Shown: positions 24,895-37,047, counted from the stretch's first letter. The stretch is 64,000 nucleotides of DNA from Labilithrix sp. (GCA_019637225.1 JAHBWC010000009.1:88795-152794); one strand, 5' to 3'. A program made the numbers and translations. The notes: generated by a model not told the origin, from the sequence alone.

Positions 24895-26625
24895 ATGACG
24901 TGCTCGACGTGCGGCCGGGACAACCCCGCTCACCTGACGTTCTGCCAGGAGTGTGGACAGCGGCTGGGGCCCCGCATCGCGCCGCCGACGCCGCCCATCG
25001 GCCTCGGCGCGCAGGACACCTATGGCGCCGCGCCGGCCGCGCATGCGGCGCCGCCGCGGGTCGCGACCTCGCTCGGGATGATGAGCGATCACACGCCCGC
25101 GGCGCCCCACGTCGTGGCGGGCGCGATGTCCGCGGATCGACGCTGCAAGATCTGCGATACCGCGAACGGCCCGAACCTCCGCTACTGCACGTCGTGCGGG
25201 AGCACGCTCGATCCCGTCCCGGCGCCCGCGGTGGAAGCCGCTCCGCCCGCCATGCGGATCCCCTCGCCGGCGAACGCCATCGCGCCGATGGGCGTCATCA
25301 GCTTCGCCGGCGGCGCGCCTCCGGAGGCGACGCGCACGTGCGCTCGATGCAAGGGCACCGCCGATGCTTCGGCGCAGTTCTGTAAGTTCTGCGGGAACGC
25401 GCTCGGCGAGCCCGCCGCCGCCAGCCCGCCGGTCGCCGTCCCCGAGCGGCTCGATTTCCCGCGCGCGAACGGCTCGGCCGATCCCGCCGCCGCGGCGCCC
25501 GCGAACGCGCAGCCCGCGAACGTGCGTGGACCGACCTCGCCGATCGCACAGGTCGCGCCGCAGGTGCTCGCGGCGATGCGCCCGGTCCAGGTGCAGCCTG
25601 CGCCTGCGCCGTCCGCCTCGCCGATCGGTCCGGCGGCCCCCGCCCCCGTTCCCGTCGAGCGCGCCTCCGCCTACGGCGCAGCCCCCGTTCCCGTCGAGCG
25701 ATCCTCCGCGTACGGCGCGGCCCCCGTTCCCGTCGAGCGCGCCTCCGCCTACGGCGCGCCCCCGCAGGCGAGCGGCGCCGCCGCGCTCGCCGCGATTCAG
25801 CCGCAGCGCGCCCCGCCCCGCCCCGTCTCGGCCCCGCCGCCCGCGCCCGCGCCCGCCGCGCGTCCGGCCGCGACCCCGCAGCGCGGGCGCCTCGTCGTCA
25901 TCGCGAAGAGCGGCGCCGACGGCCCGAGCTACCCCTTCGGCGACCTCATCGACATCGGACGCCTCGAGGGCAGCGTCATCGTGGGCGAGGACCCTTACCT
26001 CTCGCCGCGCCACGTCCGCATCGTCTGGAGCGACGGCAAGCTCCTCCTCCGCGATCTCGGCAGCACGAACGGCGTCTACCTTCGGCTCGCCCCGTCGCGC
26101 GACACGAGCCCCCGCCGCGGCTCGGACAGCCCGGAGGTCGCGGTCCCGCTCGTCGACCAGGATCTCATCCTGGTCGGGCAGCAGGTGCTGCGCTTCGATA
26201 TCCTCAAGGAGGCCGAGGGCGGGTTCGGTCCGGCTCAAGAGCACGGAACGCTCTTGTTTGGCTCTCCCGCCGCTCCAAGGTACGCTCGGCTCTGTCAGCG
26301 CACAGTCGAAGGGATCGCGCGCGACGTCTATTACGTCCGGAAAGTGGAGACCGTGCTCGGTCGTGAGTCGGGAGATGTGGTGTTCACAGAGGACCCGTTC
26401 CTGTCGCGCCGTCACGCCGCGATTCGTCTCCTGTCGCGAGACGGCTCGCCGTCCGGAGCCTCGCGGCCTCCTCCCCCGGCCGAGGCCCGCTTCGCGCTCG
26501 TCGACCTCGGTTCTTCGAACGGGACGTTCCTTCGTATCCGGAGCGACATCGAGCTCGCTCCGGGCGATCACTTCCGCGTGGGACAGCAGCTCTTCCGCGT
26601 GGACTTCGACGGAGTCCATGGTTAG
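24895..26625 (+). CDS. Three-zinc-ribbon, two-FHA-domain protein
   Basis: 576-aa cytoplasmic protein. Three CxxC...CxxC zinc ribbons occur at about residues 3-22, 83-103 and 149-168 (CSTCGRDN/FCQECG, CKICDTAN/YCTSCG, CARCKGTA/FCKFCG). A Pro/Ala-rich linker with a 13-residue tandem repeat follows, then two FHA domains: GRLEGSVIVGEDPYLSPRHV/DLGSTNGV and LGRESGDVVFTEDPFLSRRH/DLGSSNGT. Both FHA domains keep the phosphothreonine-binding Arg/Ser/Asn residues. It lies 18 bases before the PP2C phosphatase gene, so it is probably an adaptor of Ser/Thr phosphosignalling. Confidence 0.95.
   Translation: MTCSTCGRDNPAHLTFCQECGQRLGPRIAPPTPPIGLGAQDTYGAAPAAHAAPPRVATSLGMMSDHTPAAPHVVAGAMSADRRCKICDTANGPNLRYCTSCGSTLDPVPAPAVEAAPPAMRIPSPANAIAPMGVISFAGGAPPEATRTCARCKGTADASAQFCKFCGNALGEPAAASPPVAVPERLDFPRANGSADPAAAAPANAQPANVRGPTSPIAQVAPQVLAAMRPVQVQPAPAPSASPIGPAAPAPVPVERASAYGAAPVPVERSSAYGAAPVPVERASAYGAPPQASGAAALAAIQPQRAPPRPVSAPPPAPAPAARPAATPQRGRLVVIAKSGADGPSYPFGDLIDIGRLEGSVIVGEDPYLSPRHVRIVWSDGKLLLRDLGSTNGVYLRLAPSRDTSPRRGSDSPEVAVPLVDQDLILVGQQVLRFDILKEAEGGFGPAQEHGTLLFGSPAAPRYARLCQRTVEGIARDVYYVRKVETVLGRESGDVVFTEDPFLSRRHAAIRLLSRDGSPSGASRPPPPAEARFALVDLGSSNGTFLRIRSDIELAPGDHFRVGQQLFRVDFDGVHG
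25642..25758 (+). repeat. 39-bp in-frame tandem repeat, three copies
   Basis: Copies begin at 25642, 25681 and 25720 and encode APVPVER(A/S)SAYGA three times in the FHA-protein linker. Near-identity between copies suggests recent expansion and likely length variation among strains. Confidence 0.9.
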
Positions 26626-26643
26626 CCGCATGAGGGTTTTCGC

Positions 26644-27861
26644 GTGACGCAACCCGAGACCCCCGCGCCCGCGCCCGCTGCCGGCGGGAGCACGAGCGAG
26701 AGCTCGAACGCCCGCGAGGACGCACCCGCGACCGAGGTCCGGGTGCAGCTCTTCGCCCGAACCGACGTCGGCCAGGTGCGCGAGCACAACGAGGACAACT
26801 TCCTCGTCGCCGACCTCTCGCGCCGCTCGCGCGGCCTCCTCGAGGCCAACCGCGCGACGGTCATCGGCGATCAGGGCGCCGTCTTCGCCGTCTGCGACGG
26901 CATGGGCGGCGCGGCGGCCGGAGAGATCGCGAGCCAGCTCGCGGTCGACATCATCTACGAGCGCCTCGTCGACGGCCTCGGCGATCGGCCGGTCAAGCGC
27001 GACGACCTCGCGCGCCGCCTCGTCCGCGCCGTCGAGTCCGCGGGCCTCCGCATCTTCCACGAGGCCAAGGCCGACCGCTCGCGACGCGGCATGGGGACCA
27101 CCGTCACGGCGGCCGCGCTCGTGGACGAGGTCCTCTTCTTCGCGCAGGTCGGCGACTCGCGCGGCTACATCCTCCGCGGCGACACGCTCGTGCAGCTCAC
27201 GCGCGACCAGTCGCTCGTGAACCAGCTCATCGAGGCCGGCCAGCTCACCGAAGAAGAAGCCGAGACCTTCGAGCACAACAACATCATCCTCCAGGCGCTC
27301 GGGACGTCGGACACCGTCCAGGTCGATCTGACCTACGCGGAGGTCCGCCAGGGAGACATCCTGCTCCTCTGCTCGGACGGCCTCTCGGGCATGGTCCGCT
27401 TCGAGGACATCCGCGAGACGCTCCGCTCCGGCGCCGAGCCGCTCGACATCTGCAAGGCCCTCACCGAGCGCGCGAACCAGGCCGGCGGCCACGACAACAT
27501 CACGGTCATCATCGTCCAGTTCGACGGCGCCTCGCTGAAGCCGGTCGACACCGAGGCCGAGCCGCTCAAGTACCGGAAGTACGTCCTCGCCGACGAGTCG
27601 CTCGAAGAGAAGACGGCGCCGATGCCGGCGATGAGCGACGCGCTCGCCACCGCCGACACGCGCTCCGACGGCCCGGCGCGGGCGCCGTCGACCGCAGCCG
27701 CCGGCTGGCAAGAGCAAGGCGCGCACGGCGACGATCACGACTACGACCGCGTCGACATCCCCGGCACGCACGTGCCGATGTGGATGGTGATCGGCATCGT
27801 CGCGGGGGTCGTCGTGCTGCTCGCCGGGACGGCGTTCCTCCTCCTCAGCCGCAGCGGCTGA
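26644..27861 (+). CDS. PP2C-family Ser/Thr phosphatase, membrane-anchored
   Basis: 405-aa phosphatase. The PP2C motifs are DVGQVREHNEDNF, VCDGMGGAAAGEIAS, RGMGTTVTAAAL, QVGDSRGYIL and SDGLSGMV, closing with GGHDNITVII. All metal-binding aspartates are present. After a flexible linker, a single C-terminal transmembrane helix (about 376-402, MVIGIVAGVVVLLAGTAFLL) anchors it, with the catalytic domain inside. It follows the FHA gene by 18 bases. Start is GTG 26644. It likely reverses the kinases encoded nearby. Confidence 0.95.
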   Translation: MTQPETPAPAPAAGGSTSESSNAREDAPATEVRVQLFARTDVGQVREHNEDNFLVADLSRRSRGLLEANRATVIGDQGAVFAVCDGMGGAAAGEIASQLAVDIIYERLVDGLGDRPVKRDDLARRLVRAVESAGLRIFHEAKADRSRRGMGTTVTAAALVDEVLFFAQVGDSRGYILRGDTLVQLTRDQSLVNQLIEAGQLTEEEAETFEHNNIILQALGTSDTVQVDLTYAEVRQGDILLLCSDGLSGMVRFEDIRETLRSGAEPLDICKALTERANQAGGHDNITVIIVQFDGASLKPVDTEAEPLKYRKYVLADESLEEKTAPMPAMSDALATADTRSDGPARAPSTAAAGWQEQGAHGDDHDYDRVDIPGTHVPMWMVIGIVAGVVVLLAGTAFLLLSRSG

Positions 27862-27885
27862 CGCGCCTCCGCCGTCGCGGCCCGA

Positions 27886-28719
27886 TCAGCGCGCGAGGAG
27901 CCCGGCGGCGATCGGGTTGTCGTGGTCGAGCGCGAGCGCCTCGCGCGCGGCGTCGCGCGCGCCCGCGGCGTCGGTGCGCGCGAGGCGCGCCACGCCGATC
28001 CACGACCAGGCCGCGGCGGCGCGCGTACGGTCGGCGTCGTCGGTCAACGGCGCGAGGATCTCCTCGGCCTCCGCGAAGGCGTCACGCCGGAGGAGCTGCC
28101 GCGCGACGAGCATGAGGAGCTCCGGCGCGTCGCCGAACCGGACCCGGGCTCGGCCGATGACGTCGTCCGCCTCGGCCTCGCGATCGAGGCGGAAGAGGCA
28201 CTCGGAGAGGCCGAGGTACCCCGACATCGCGTCCGGCTCGACCTGCGTGAGCCGGAGGTACTGCTCGCGCGACTGCTCGAACGCGCCGCGCTGGAAGAGC
28301 CGCCGCGCGAGGTTCGAGCGCGCCGGCACGAAGCCGGGATCGACCTTCAGCGCCTGACGGTAATGGCCCTCGGCCTCCTTGCCGATGTCACGCCGGTCGG
28401 CGAGGAGGCCGAGCGCGTGGTGCGGCGCGGGGAGGTCGGGGTTCAGATCGCGGGCCTTGATGAAGTGCTTACGTGCGCGCTGGAGGTTGCCCCGCCGGAG
28501 CTCCACGTACCCGAGGTTCACCCAAGCCTCGGTGAAGCGCGGGCTGTACTCGAGCGCGACGGACAACCGCGCCTCGGCGGTCGAGAGATCGCCTGCGGCG
28601 AGCGCGGCTGCGCCGTTCTGGTTCAGCTCGAGCGCCTTCGGCGGGAGCGGCGGGACCGTCGCACACGCCAGCGCGCCGCCGCACGACAGGGCGACGACGG
28701 CGAGGAGGAGCGGACGCAT
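27886..28719 (-). CDS. TPR lipoprotein
   Basis: 277-aa predicted lipoprotein with signal MRPLLLAVVALSCGGALAC and about six TPR repeats (GAAALAAGDLSTAEARLSVA, EAWVNLGYVELRRGNLQRAR, HHALGLLADRRDIGKEAEGH). It resembles PilF/Tgl-type pilotins only in general layout. Convergent with the PP2C gene. Confidence 0.85.
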   Translation of the reverse strand: MRPLLLAVVALSCGGALACATVPPLPPKALELNQNGAAALAAGDLSTAEARLSVALEYSPRFTEAWVNLGYVELRRGNLQRARKHFIKARDLNPDLPAPHHALGLLADRRDIGKEAEGHYRQALKVDPGFVPARSNLARRLFQRGAFEQSREQYLRLTQVEPDAMSGYLGLSECLFRLDREAEADDVIGRARVRFGDAPELLMLVARQLLRRDAFAEAEEILAPLTDDADRTRAAAAWSWIGVARLARTDAAGARDAAREALALDHDNPIAAGLLAR

Positions 28720-28894
28720 GGTGGCGCTCTCGGCCGGGCGCGCCCGCGGTTGCGCGGAATCGTCGAGGCGTGGGTTCGAAAGGCCGGCGGGCGGCGCGTC
28801 CGCCGAGCGGACCTCAGCTCAAGTACGGGGATCTGCTCGCCTAGCGACGCTTCTCGCGGCTGCCGCCGGGGTGCGCTATGACTGAGCCAGGTCC

Positions 28895-29155
28895 ATGAGC
28901 GAGCTGCCCAAGGGATTCGTCAGCGCGAGCCACGCCGTCCTCTTCGCGGACGGCGACGAACGCTGCAGCGTGTGCGCCGAACGGCTCGAGGCCGACGACG
29001 ACGACGACCGCACCGAGGTCCGCGGGCGCGGGCTCCTCGTGTGGGCCCGCGGGGAAGAGCGCCGCTACGAAGAGCCGCACCTCTGTCCGAGCTGCGCGTC
29101 GGCCATCGGCGTGAGCGCCCTCCAGCGCTGGGAAATCGAAGAAGACGAGGGCTGA
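28895..29155 (+). CDS. Small zinc-finger-like protein
   Basis: 86-aa protein with two CxxC pairs (CSVCAE at about 28 and CPSCAS at about 65), enough for one Zn ribbon. Between them is an acidic run (EADDDDDR), and the end is acidic (EIEEDEG). No signal peptide. A function cannot be assigned; it stands alone between divergent and convergent neighbours. Confidence 0.7.
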   Translation: MSELPKGFVSASHAVLFADGDERCSVCAERLEADDDDDRTEVRGRGLLVWARGEERRYEEPHLCPSCASAIGVSALQRWEIEEDEG

Positions 29156-29184
29156 GCCGGCCGCCTACCCGCGTCGCCGGTCGG

Positions 29185-30021
29185 TCACTGCAGGAAGTCC
29201 TCGTCGTCGTCGAACGGCGACGGCGGACGCCGCTCGAGGTGCTCGAGGCAGAGGGCCCGGAGCGCCGGCGCCACCGTCGTCGACGTGGCGACGAGGCGAA
29301 GCTCCTGGCGAACGAGCAACCCGACGAGCGGCGCGGTCACGTCGAGCGGCGTGTCCGGGTTCAGCACGAGCGCGATCCGGATGCGCGGCCGGTGGGTCCA
29401 CCGCGGCGTACGGGCAATCTGCGTGAGGACGTCGGGGCGGCACGGACGCCGCGCCGCGAGCGAGAGCACGTCGTCCTCGGTGACCTTCGGGTTCGTGAGG
29501 AGCTGGCGGATCACGTCGGGGTGCGGATCGCGGAGCAGGCGCTCGGTCATCTCGCGATCGGGTCGGCGCGCGAGCGACTTGCGCTCGCCGAGCGTGAGCG
29601 GCCGACCGCGCCCGTAGTCGGGCACGCGGTCCTCGTCCGGCTCGGGCACCGCGCGCGTCCCGCCTTCGGAGGGACCACGCCTGCCGGCGCCCAGGGTCAC
29701 GGGCCGCCGGACCAGGCGCTCGAGCGCGAGGTGCGGCACGCCGGCGGCCTCCTCGCGCAGCTGCTGGACGACGGCGGCGAGCGCCGGGTCCTGGAGCGCG
29801 TCGACGAGCGCGACGAGCGCCTCGCGCGCCGCGGGCTCGGCCTGCTCGGCGCGGGCGCAGAGGACGTCGAGCGCGCGCGCGAGCGAGGCGACGTCGGCGC
29901 TCAGCAGCACCGACTTCAGGTAGCTGATGCGGAGCTCGGCCTCCGCGATCGACCGCGTGGCGCGAACGAGCGCTTCGGCGCGGTCGGCGGGAGAGCCGGC
30001 GCTCAGAAGCCCGCTTCCCAC
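29185..30021 (-). CDS. Helical-repeat protein of unknown function (variant-repeat type)
   Basis: 278-aa helical protein. The C-terminal half has short repeats of the leucine-rich-variant/HEAT kind (LRDPHPDVIRQLLTNPKVTE, LAARRPCRPDVLTQIARTPR, RIALVLNPDTPLDVTAPLVG). The same style of repeat appears in the 52491-53819 gene. Its GTG start overlaps the end of the kinase gene by 19 bases, so it is probably co-transcribed with it. Possibly a kinase-pathway scaffold. Confidence 0.75.
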   Translation of the reverse strand: MGSGLLSAGSPADRAEALVRATRSIAEAELRISYLKSVLLSADVASLARALDVLCARAEQAEPAAREALVALVDALQDPALAAVVQQLREEAAGVPHLALERLVRRPVTLGAGRRGPSEGGTRAVPEPDEDRVPDYGRGRPLTLGERKSLARRPDREMTERLLRDPHPDVIRQLLTNPKVTEDDVLSLAARRPCRPDVLTQIARTPRWTHRPRIRIALVLNPDTPLDVTAPLVGLLVRQELRLVATSTTVAPALRALCLEHLERRPPSPFDDDEDFLQ

Positions 30022-31532
30022 TTCGACTTCGTCGACGCGGACGGGGCCGCGGCCGACGACTTGGCGGGGACGGGAACGGGGTGAGGTCGCGCCGCGCTCG
30101 TCTTCGCGGGCGTGGCGGCACCGGCGGGCGCGCTCGACGTGGGCGGTGCGTTCGACGTGGGCGGTGCGTCGGCGTTCGCGGCAAGCTCCGCGCTCGCTGC
30201 AGGCTCCGCGCTCGCCGCGGGCGGCGCGTCGGGGATCGCCGCGGACGCCGACGGCGCCGACGCTCGCGACGGGCGCCGACGAAACTCCGGCGGCGCGGAA
30301 GCCCGGCGACGGGCTCGGATGGCGGCGCCGCCGCGATATCGCATCAGCGCGACGCCCCCGAGCGCGAGGCCGATGAGCGCGACCGCGCCGAGGCCGATCA
30401 AAGACCGACGGGCGGACCGCTCTTCGGGACGGTGACCGGCGGCTCGACGCCGGAGAACGTCGCGCCCGTCTGCGCGGCGTGCGCGGGCGGAGGCATGTGC
30501 GCCGGGCCCGGCGTCTGCATCATCGGGTTCGGCGTGATCATCGCCGCGGTCTGCGCACCCGGCATGGGCGTGTTCGGAACGGCCAGGCGGACCTCGTGCT
30601 GCGGCGTCGTCATGTTCGGCGCCTGCGCCATCATCGCGCAGCTGGGCCACCGAAGGCGCCGCGCTCGCGTCGGTCGAGCCGGATACGCCGAGCGCGAGTC
30701 GGAGGCTTGCAGCGAACTCCTTGGCCGTCGCGAACCGGTGCGCCGGATCGCGCGACGCGGCCTTCGCCCACCACGCGTCGAAGCCCGGCGGCACGGACGC
30801 GACCTGCGACGGCACCGGGATCGGGTGCACGATGATCTTCACGAGGAGATCGCCGAGCGCGCCGCTGTGGAACGGAAGGCTACCGGTGAGGCAGCGGTAG
30901 ACGATGACCGCGAGCGACCAGAGATCGCTCCGCGAGTCGACGGTCTTGATGCCCTGCGCCTGCTCCGGGCTCATGTAGTAGGGCGTCCCGAGCAGCGCGC
31001 CCGTCTTGGTGTTGCTGCCGTCGATCGTCTGCGAAGCCTGCTTGGCGACGCCGAAGTCGAGGATCTTCACGAGGTGCCGATCGTCGTCGTTGACGAGGAA
31101 CACGTTGTCGGGCTTGAGATCGCGATGGACGATGCCCGCCTGATGCGCCTTCGTCAGCGCGCGGCAGACCTGCTCGATGACGGCGACGACCTGCGCGGGC
31201 GGCAGGCGCCCACCCGCCTTCGCGAGGGCCTTGCCGAGGTCCTCGCCGTCGAGGAGCTCCATCGCGATGTACGGCCGGCCCTCCCAGACGCCGTGATCCT
31301 TGATCTCGACGACGTGCGGGCTCCGGAGCGCCGCCGCGGCCTTGGCCTCGCGCTCGAACCGCGCGTGGGCCTCCGCGGCGTTGGCGTGCTCGCCCTCGAT
31401 GAACTTGAGCGCGCACGCGATGTCGAGCCGCGTGTCGTGCGCTTGCCAGACCGAGCCCATGCCGCCACGACCGATGATCCGGCTGAGCCGGAACCGTTCC
31501 GCGACGACTGTGTTCTCCTCGAGCGCCGTCAT
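30003..31532 (-). CDS. Membrane-anchored Ser/Thr protein kinase with a double frame switch in its linker
   Basis: 509-aa kinase as read. The catalytic domain (about 14-275) is complete: GRGGMGSVW, CALKFI (Lys), HRDLKPDN, DFGVAK and MSPEQAQG. A transmembrane helix follows at about 375-396 (SLIGLGAVALIGLALGGVAL), then an Ala/Pro/Ser-rich tail. Between about 30400 and 30640 the open frame gives an odd His/Asp/Arg-rich linker with poor third-position GC. Another frame there gives a typical Met/Pro/Thr linker (NMTTPQHEVRLAVPNTPMPG) with very high third-position GC. Two compensating indels, at about 30640-30660 and 30395-30410, would explain this. The kinase and membrane parts stay in one frame. 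Confidence 0.9.
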   Translation of the reverse strand: MTALEENTVVAERFRLSRIIGRGGMGSVWQAHDTRLDIACALKFIEGEHANAAEAHARFEREAKAAAALRSPHVVEIKDHGVWEGRPYIAMELLDGEDLGKALAKAGGRLPPAQVVAVIEQVCRALTKAHQAGIVHRDLKPDNVFLVNDDDRHLVKILDFGVAKQASQTIDGSNTKTGALLGTPYYMSPEQAQGIKTVDSRSDLWSLAVIVYRCLTGSLPFHSGALGDLLVKIIVHPIPVPSQVASVPPGFDAWWAKAASRDPAHRFATAKEFAASLRLALGVSGSTDASAAPSVAQLRDDGAGAEHDDAAARGPPGRSEHAHAGCADRGDDHAEPDDADAGPGAHASARARRADGRDVLRRRAAGHRPEERSARRSLIGLGAVALIGLALGGVALMRYRGGAAIRARRRASAPPEFRRRPSRASAPSASAAIPDAPPAASAEPAASAELAANADAPPTSNAPPTSSAPAGAATPAKTSAARPHPVPVPAKSSAAAPSASTKSKWEAGF

Positions 31533-31731
31533 CCGAGAGGCTCCGCCGGCGCCCCCGCGGGCCGGACCGGCGCGAGGGACAGCCGCTCTAGGGTAACAGC
31601 GCGTCCCGCCACGCGGAAGCGAGCGGCTCCACGCGGCGAGAGCCACGCCGGTCACGCCGCGTCCCGCCCGCCGGCGCGCGGCGCCCGCGCGCCACACAAC
31701 GGGGCACGGGCCGAGGGCATCCCAATGTGCG

Positions 31732-32232
31732 GTGAACGGCGTGCTGCGGCCCGAACGGCCTTCGCCCCTGCTTGCGCGCCGTCGTGGAGGACGCGAAACT
31801 AGGCGGACTACCTTGGCAGACCTCACGGCGGAGCTCCTCCACGCGGTTCGGCGCACACCGGATCCTCTCGAATCTCGGCGGATTCCGTCCACGGCGACGG
31901 GCGGCTCCGATCCGCCGGGTCCCACCCCGACCCCCGGCGAAGGCGAGGACGTCGAGCTCGAGGACGCGCCGGTCAGCGCCGTCCCGCGGCGCTACAAGGT
32001 GATTTTTCACAACGACGACTACACGACGCAGGAGTTCGTGGTTTACGTGCTCGAGCGGTTCTTTCACAAGTCGGAGACCGAAGCCCGACACATCATGTTG
32101 ACGGTGCATCACAAGGGAGCCGCAGTCGCCGGCGTCTACACGAAGGACGTCGCCGAGACCAAAGCTCAACAGGTCATGGACGCGGCCCGCGAGAACGGGA
32201 TGCCGCTGCTGCTCACGACAGAGCCTGAGTAA
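31732..32232 (+). CDS. clpS: ClpS adaptor for ClpAP
   Basis: N-end-rule adaptor. The conserved core (RYKVIFHNDDYTTQEFVVYV, then HKSETEARHIMLTVHHKGAA, GVYTKDVAETKAQQV) keeps the residues that grip N-degrons and dock on ClpA. An extended Pro-rich N-terminus precedes the core. The start is uncertain: GTG 31732 gives 166 aa, TTG 31813 (AGGCGGA upstream) gives 139 aa. It lies 13 bases before clpA, the classic clpSA operon. Confidence 0.93.
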   Translation: MNGVLRPERPSPLLARRRGGRETRRTTLADLTAELLHAVRRTPDPLESRRIPSTATGGSDPPGPTPTPGEGEDVELEDAPVSAVPRRYKVIFHNDDYTTQEFVVYVLERFFHKSETEARHIMLTVHHKGAAVAGVYTKDVAETKAQQVMDAARENGMPLLLTTEPE

Positions 32233-32245
32233 GGTAGACGAAACG

Positions 32246-34791
<2,546 letters not shown>

Positions 34792-34795
<4 letters not shown>

Positions 34796-35469
34796 TCGCC
34801 CGCGCGCGCGCGCCTCTCTCCCCTGCCCTGCCTCGCGGCGCGAGGACGCGGCCTTGGGGCGCGCTCGCGCTCGCGACGGGCCTCGCGCTCGCGCTCGCCG
34901 CTTGCGGCGGCGGGCAGAAGAAGCTGAAGAGCATCGACGACGACGACGACAACTCGAAGGCGTTCGCCGAGCTCGAGAAGAACGATCGCGACGAGGGGAG
35001 CGGCGCGTCCGAGCCGAAGAGCGAGAGCGACAAGCCGAAAGGGCCCGTCTACCCGGCCCCCTTCACCGCCGAGCAGATCCGCGACGCGACCAAGAACGGC
35101 CGCACCTACCGCTACAAGGTCGAGGTCCCGAACAAGCCGGCCAAGGAGTACTCCATCACCTTCCGCAAGGTCGACGACGGCGGCGCGGAGATCTCCTCGG
35201 GCGGCGACACCTCGAAGCGGCTCGGCTGGCTCGCGCTCCAGCAGAACGCCGAGTTCCCGAAGGACAAGGTCACGACGCACGACGAGAAGCTCAAGACGCC
35301 CGCCGGCAAGTTCGAGTGTGTCGTCTACGAGGTCAGCGGCGACGAGGGTGAGGTCTGGACGTACTACTTCGCCAAGAAGCTCCCCGGCGCCCCCGTCTTC
35401 TTCTACGTCGAGCGCAACGGCAAGCGCCTCCGGACGACGACGCTGATCGAGCACATCGCGGGGCGCTAG
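34792..35469 (+). CDS. Lipoprotein translationally coupled to clpA
   Basis: 225-aa exported protein. The signal ends ALALAAC, followed by a charged linker with a run of Asp (SIDDDDDNSK) and a beta-rich domain (YRYKVEVPNKPAKEYSITFR, FECVVYEVSGDEGEVWTYYF). It overlaps the clpA stop by 4 bases. A functional link to proteolysis is not evident; this may be read-through coupling only. No family recognised. Confidence 0.8.
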
Positions 35470-35541
35470 GCGCTTCGCGACGCGACGAAATTCGTCCAGC
35501 GACGGCTAAAGACTTCCGCGGAGCGGCCGTTCCTCTTTCCG

Positions 35542-35928
35542 ATGACCGCCAGCATCTCGATCCTCCCCCGCGCCAACGCCGCCGCCCGCCCCCACGCGTC
35601 GAGCGCGTTCGAGCGGCTGGCTCGCCTCGAAGCGATGCTCGAGCGCTCGATCGCGGCGTGCCAGGCGGGCTCGGAGCGCGAAATCGAAGGGACCTTGATG
35701 CAGGGCGTCGCGATGGTCGCCCACCTCTTCGGCGCCGCGGATCCGGCGATGACGCCCGACATCCGGCGCCGGATGGCCGAGGCCTACGACGCGTGCCTCC
35801 GCGGGCTCTCGGACGCGTGCGCAGGCGACATCGAGAGGTTGCCGCTGGCGCTCGGCTCCGTTCGCGCCGTCCGGATTGCGCTCGAGCCCTGCAGGCCTGG
35901 CCCCTCGACGATGCCGCGCGCGGCGTGA
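35542..35928 (+). CDS. Small helical protein, unknown
   Basis: 128-aa protein with strong coding bias, mainly helical (ERLARLEAMLERSIAACQAG, TLMQGVAMVAHLF, RRRMAEAYDACLRGLSDA). The size and helix pattern are reminiscent of FliS-type four-helix chaperones, but no signature residues can be seen. There is no clear ribosome site before the ATG. Function not assigned. Confidence 0.6.
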   Translation: MTASISILPRANAAARPHASSAFERLARLEAMLERSIAACQAGSEREIEGTLMQGVAMVAHLFGAADPAMTPDIRRRMAEAYDACLRGLSDACAGDIERLPLALGSVRAVRIALEPCRPGPSTMPRAA

Positions 35929-36009
35929 CCGACACCGATGTGAGTGAGGCTCGCACCCTCTGGTGACGCGGGCCTCCGCGACGGCGCGCGGGCCCCGTAT
36001 CCTCCGTCC

Positions 36010-37047
36010 GTGGCGCGCTTCCTCCCGGTGTCGAACCCGCCCAATCGCTTCGTCTCGACCACGCTCGACTACGACGACGGCGAGGCGCCCGACGCCGAGG
36101 TCACGGTCTACGAGGACCAGTCGAAGAGCATCCTCTCGTCGAACGACTCCCCCGACGTCGGCTTCCGCTGGAGCGTGAACCCGTACCGGGGCTGCCGCCA
36201 CGCGTGCGCCTACTGCTACGCCCGGCCCTCGCACGAGTACCTGTCGTTCGGCGCGGGGACCGACTTCGAGCGGAAGATCGTGATCAAGCCCCGAGCGCCG
36301 GAGCTCCTCCGCGAGAGCTTCGAGAAGAGGTCGTGGAAGGGCGCGCTCGTCGTCTTCAGCGGGATCACCGACTGCTACCAGCCGCTCGAGTCGAAGCTTC
36401 GCCTCACGCGCGGCTGCCTCGAGGTCTGCGCCGAGTACAAGAACCCCGTCGGCATCATCACGAAGTCGCCCGTGATCGAGCGCGACGTCGACGTCCTCGC
36501 GGAGCTCGCGCGGGTCGCGAGCGTCCGGGTGAGCGTGAGCGTCCCGTTCTGGGACGCGGACGTCGCGAAGGCGATGGAGCCGACGGTGACGACGCCGGAG
36601 CGGCGGATGAAGATCGTCGAGACGCTCGCGAAGGCCAATATCCCCGTCGGCGTGAGCGTCTCGCCGATCGTGCCCGGCCTGAACGACGATCACCTCGGCG
36701 ACGTCCTCGAGCGGGCGCGTGACGCCGGGGCCCGCCACGCCTTTTACGTGCTGCTTCGCCTCCCCGGCGCGGTGAAGGACGTCTTCGAGACGACGCTCCG
36801 CGAAAAGCTCCCGCTCCGCGCCGAGAAGGTCCTCCGGCGGCTGCGCGAGGCGTACGACGGAAAGCTCTACGACGCCTCGTACGGCGCGCGCGGGCGCGGC
36901 CAGGGCGCCTACGCCGACGCGATCCGCATGCTCTTCGAGCGGACGGCGAAGCGCTGCGGGATGAACACCGACGAGCTGGCCCACTACGTGGCGCCCTCGA
37001 CGTTCCGTCGGCCCGCGAAGAACGGCCAGACCTCGTTCGGCTTCTGA
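36010..37047 (+). CDS. PA0069-type radical SAM protein (SplB-like)
   Basis: 345-aa radical SAM enzyme. The iron-sulfur motif CRHACAYCYARPSHEYL gives the C-x3-C-x2-C cluster site. The later residues (FSGITDCYQPLESKLRLTRG, VGIITKSPVIERDVDVL, YVLLRLPGAVKDVF) match PA0069-family proteins related to spore photoproduct lyase. The activity is uncharacterised; DNA repair is inferred only from SplB similarity. GTG 36010 is chosen because the conserved N-terminus (SNPPNRF) begins just after it. Confidence 0.9.
   Translation: MARFLPVSNPPNRFVSTTLDYDDGEAPDAEVTVYEDQSKSILSSNDSPDVGFRWSVNPYRGCRHACAYCYARPSHEYLSFGAGTDFERKIVIKPRAPELLRESFEKRSWKGALVVFSGITDCYQPLESKLRLTRGCLEVCAEYKNPVGIITKSPVIERDVDVLAELARVASVRVSVSVPFWDADVAKAMEPTVTTPERRMKIVETLAKANIPVGVSVSPIVPGLNDDHLGDVLERARDAGARHAFYVLLRLPGAVKDVFETTLREKLPLRAEKVLRRLREAYDGKLYDASYGARGRGQGAYADAIRMLFERTAKRCGMNTDELAHYVAPSTFRRPAKNGQTSFGF

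Noticed and set aside
29185..30021. Possible phosphatase or kinase regulator identity for the helical-repeat gene
   Set aside because: Only helical repeats are visible; the link to the kinase is positional.
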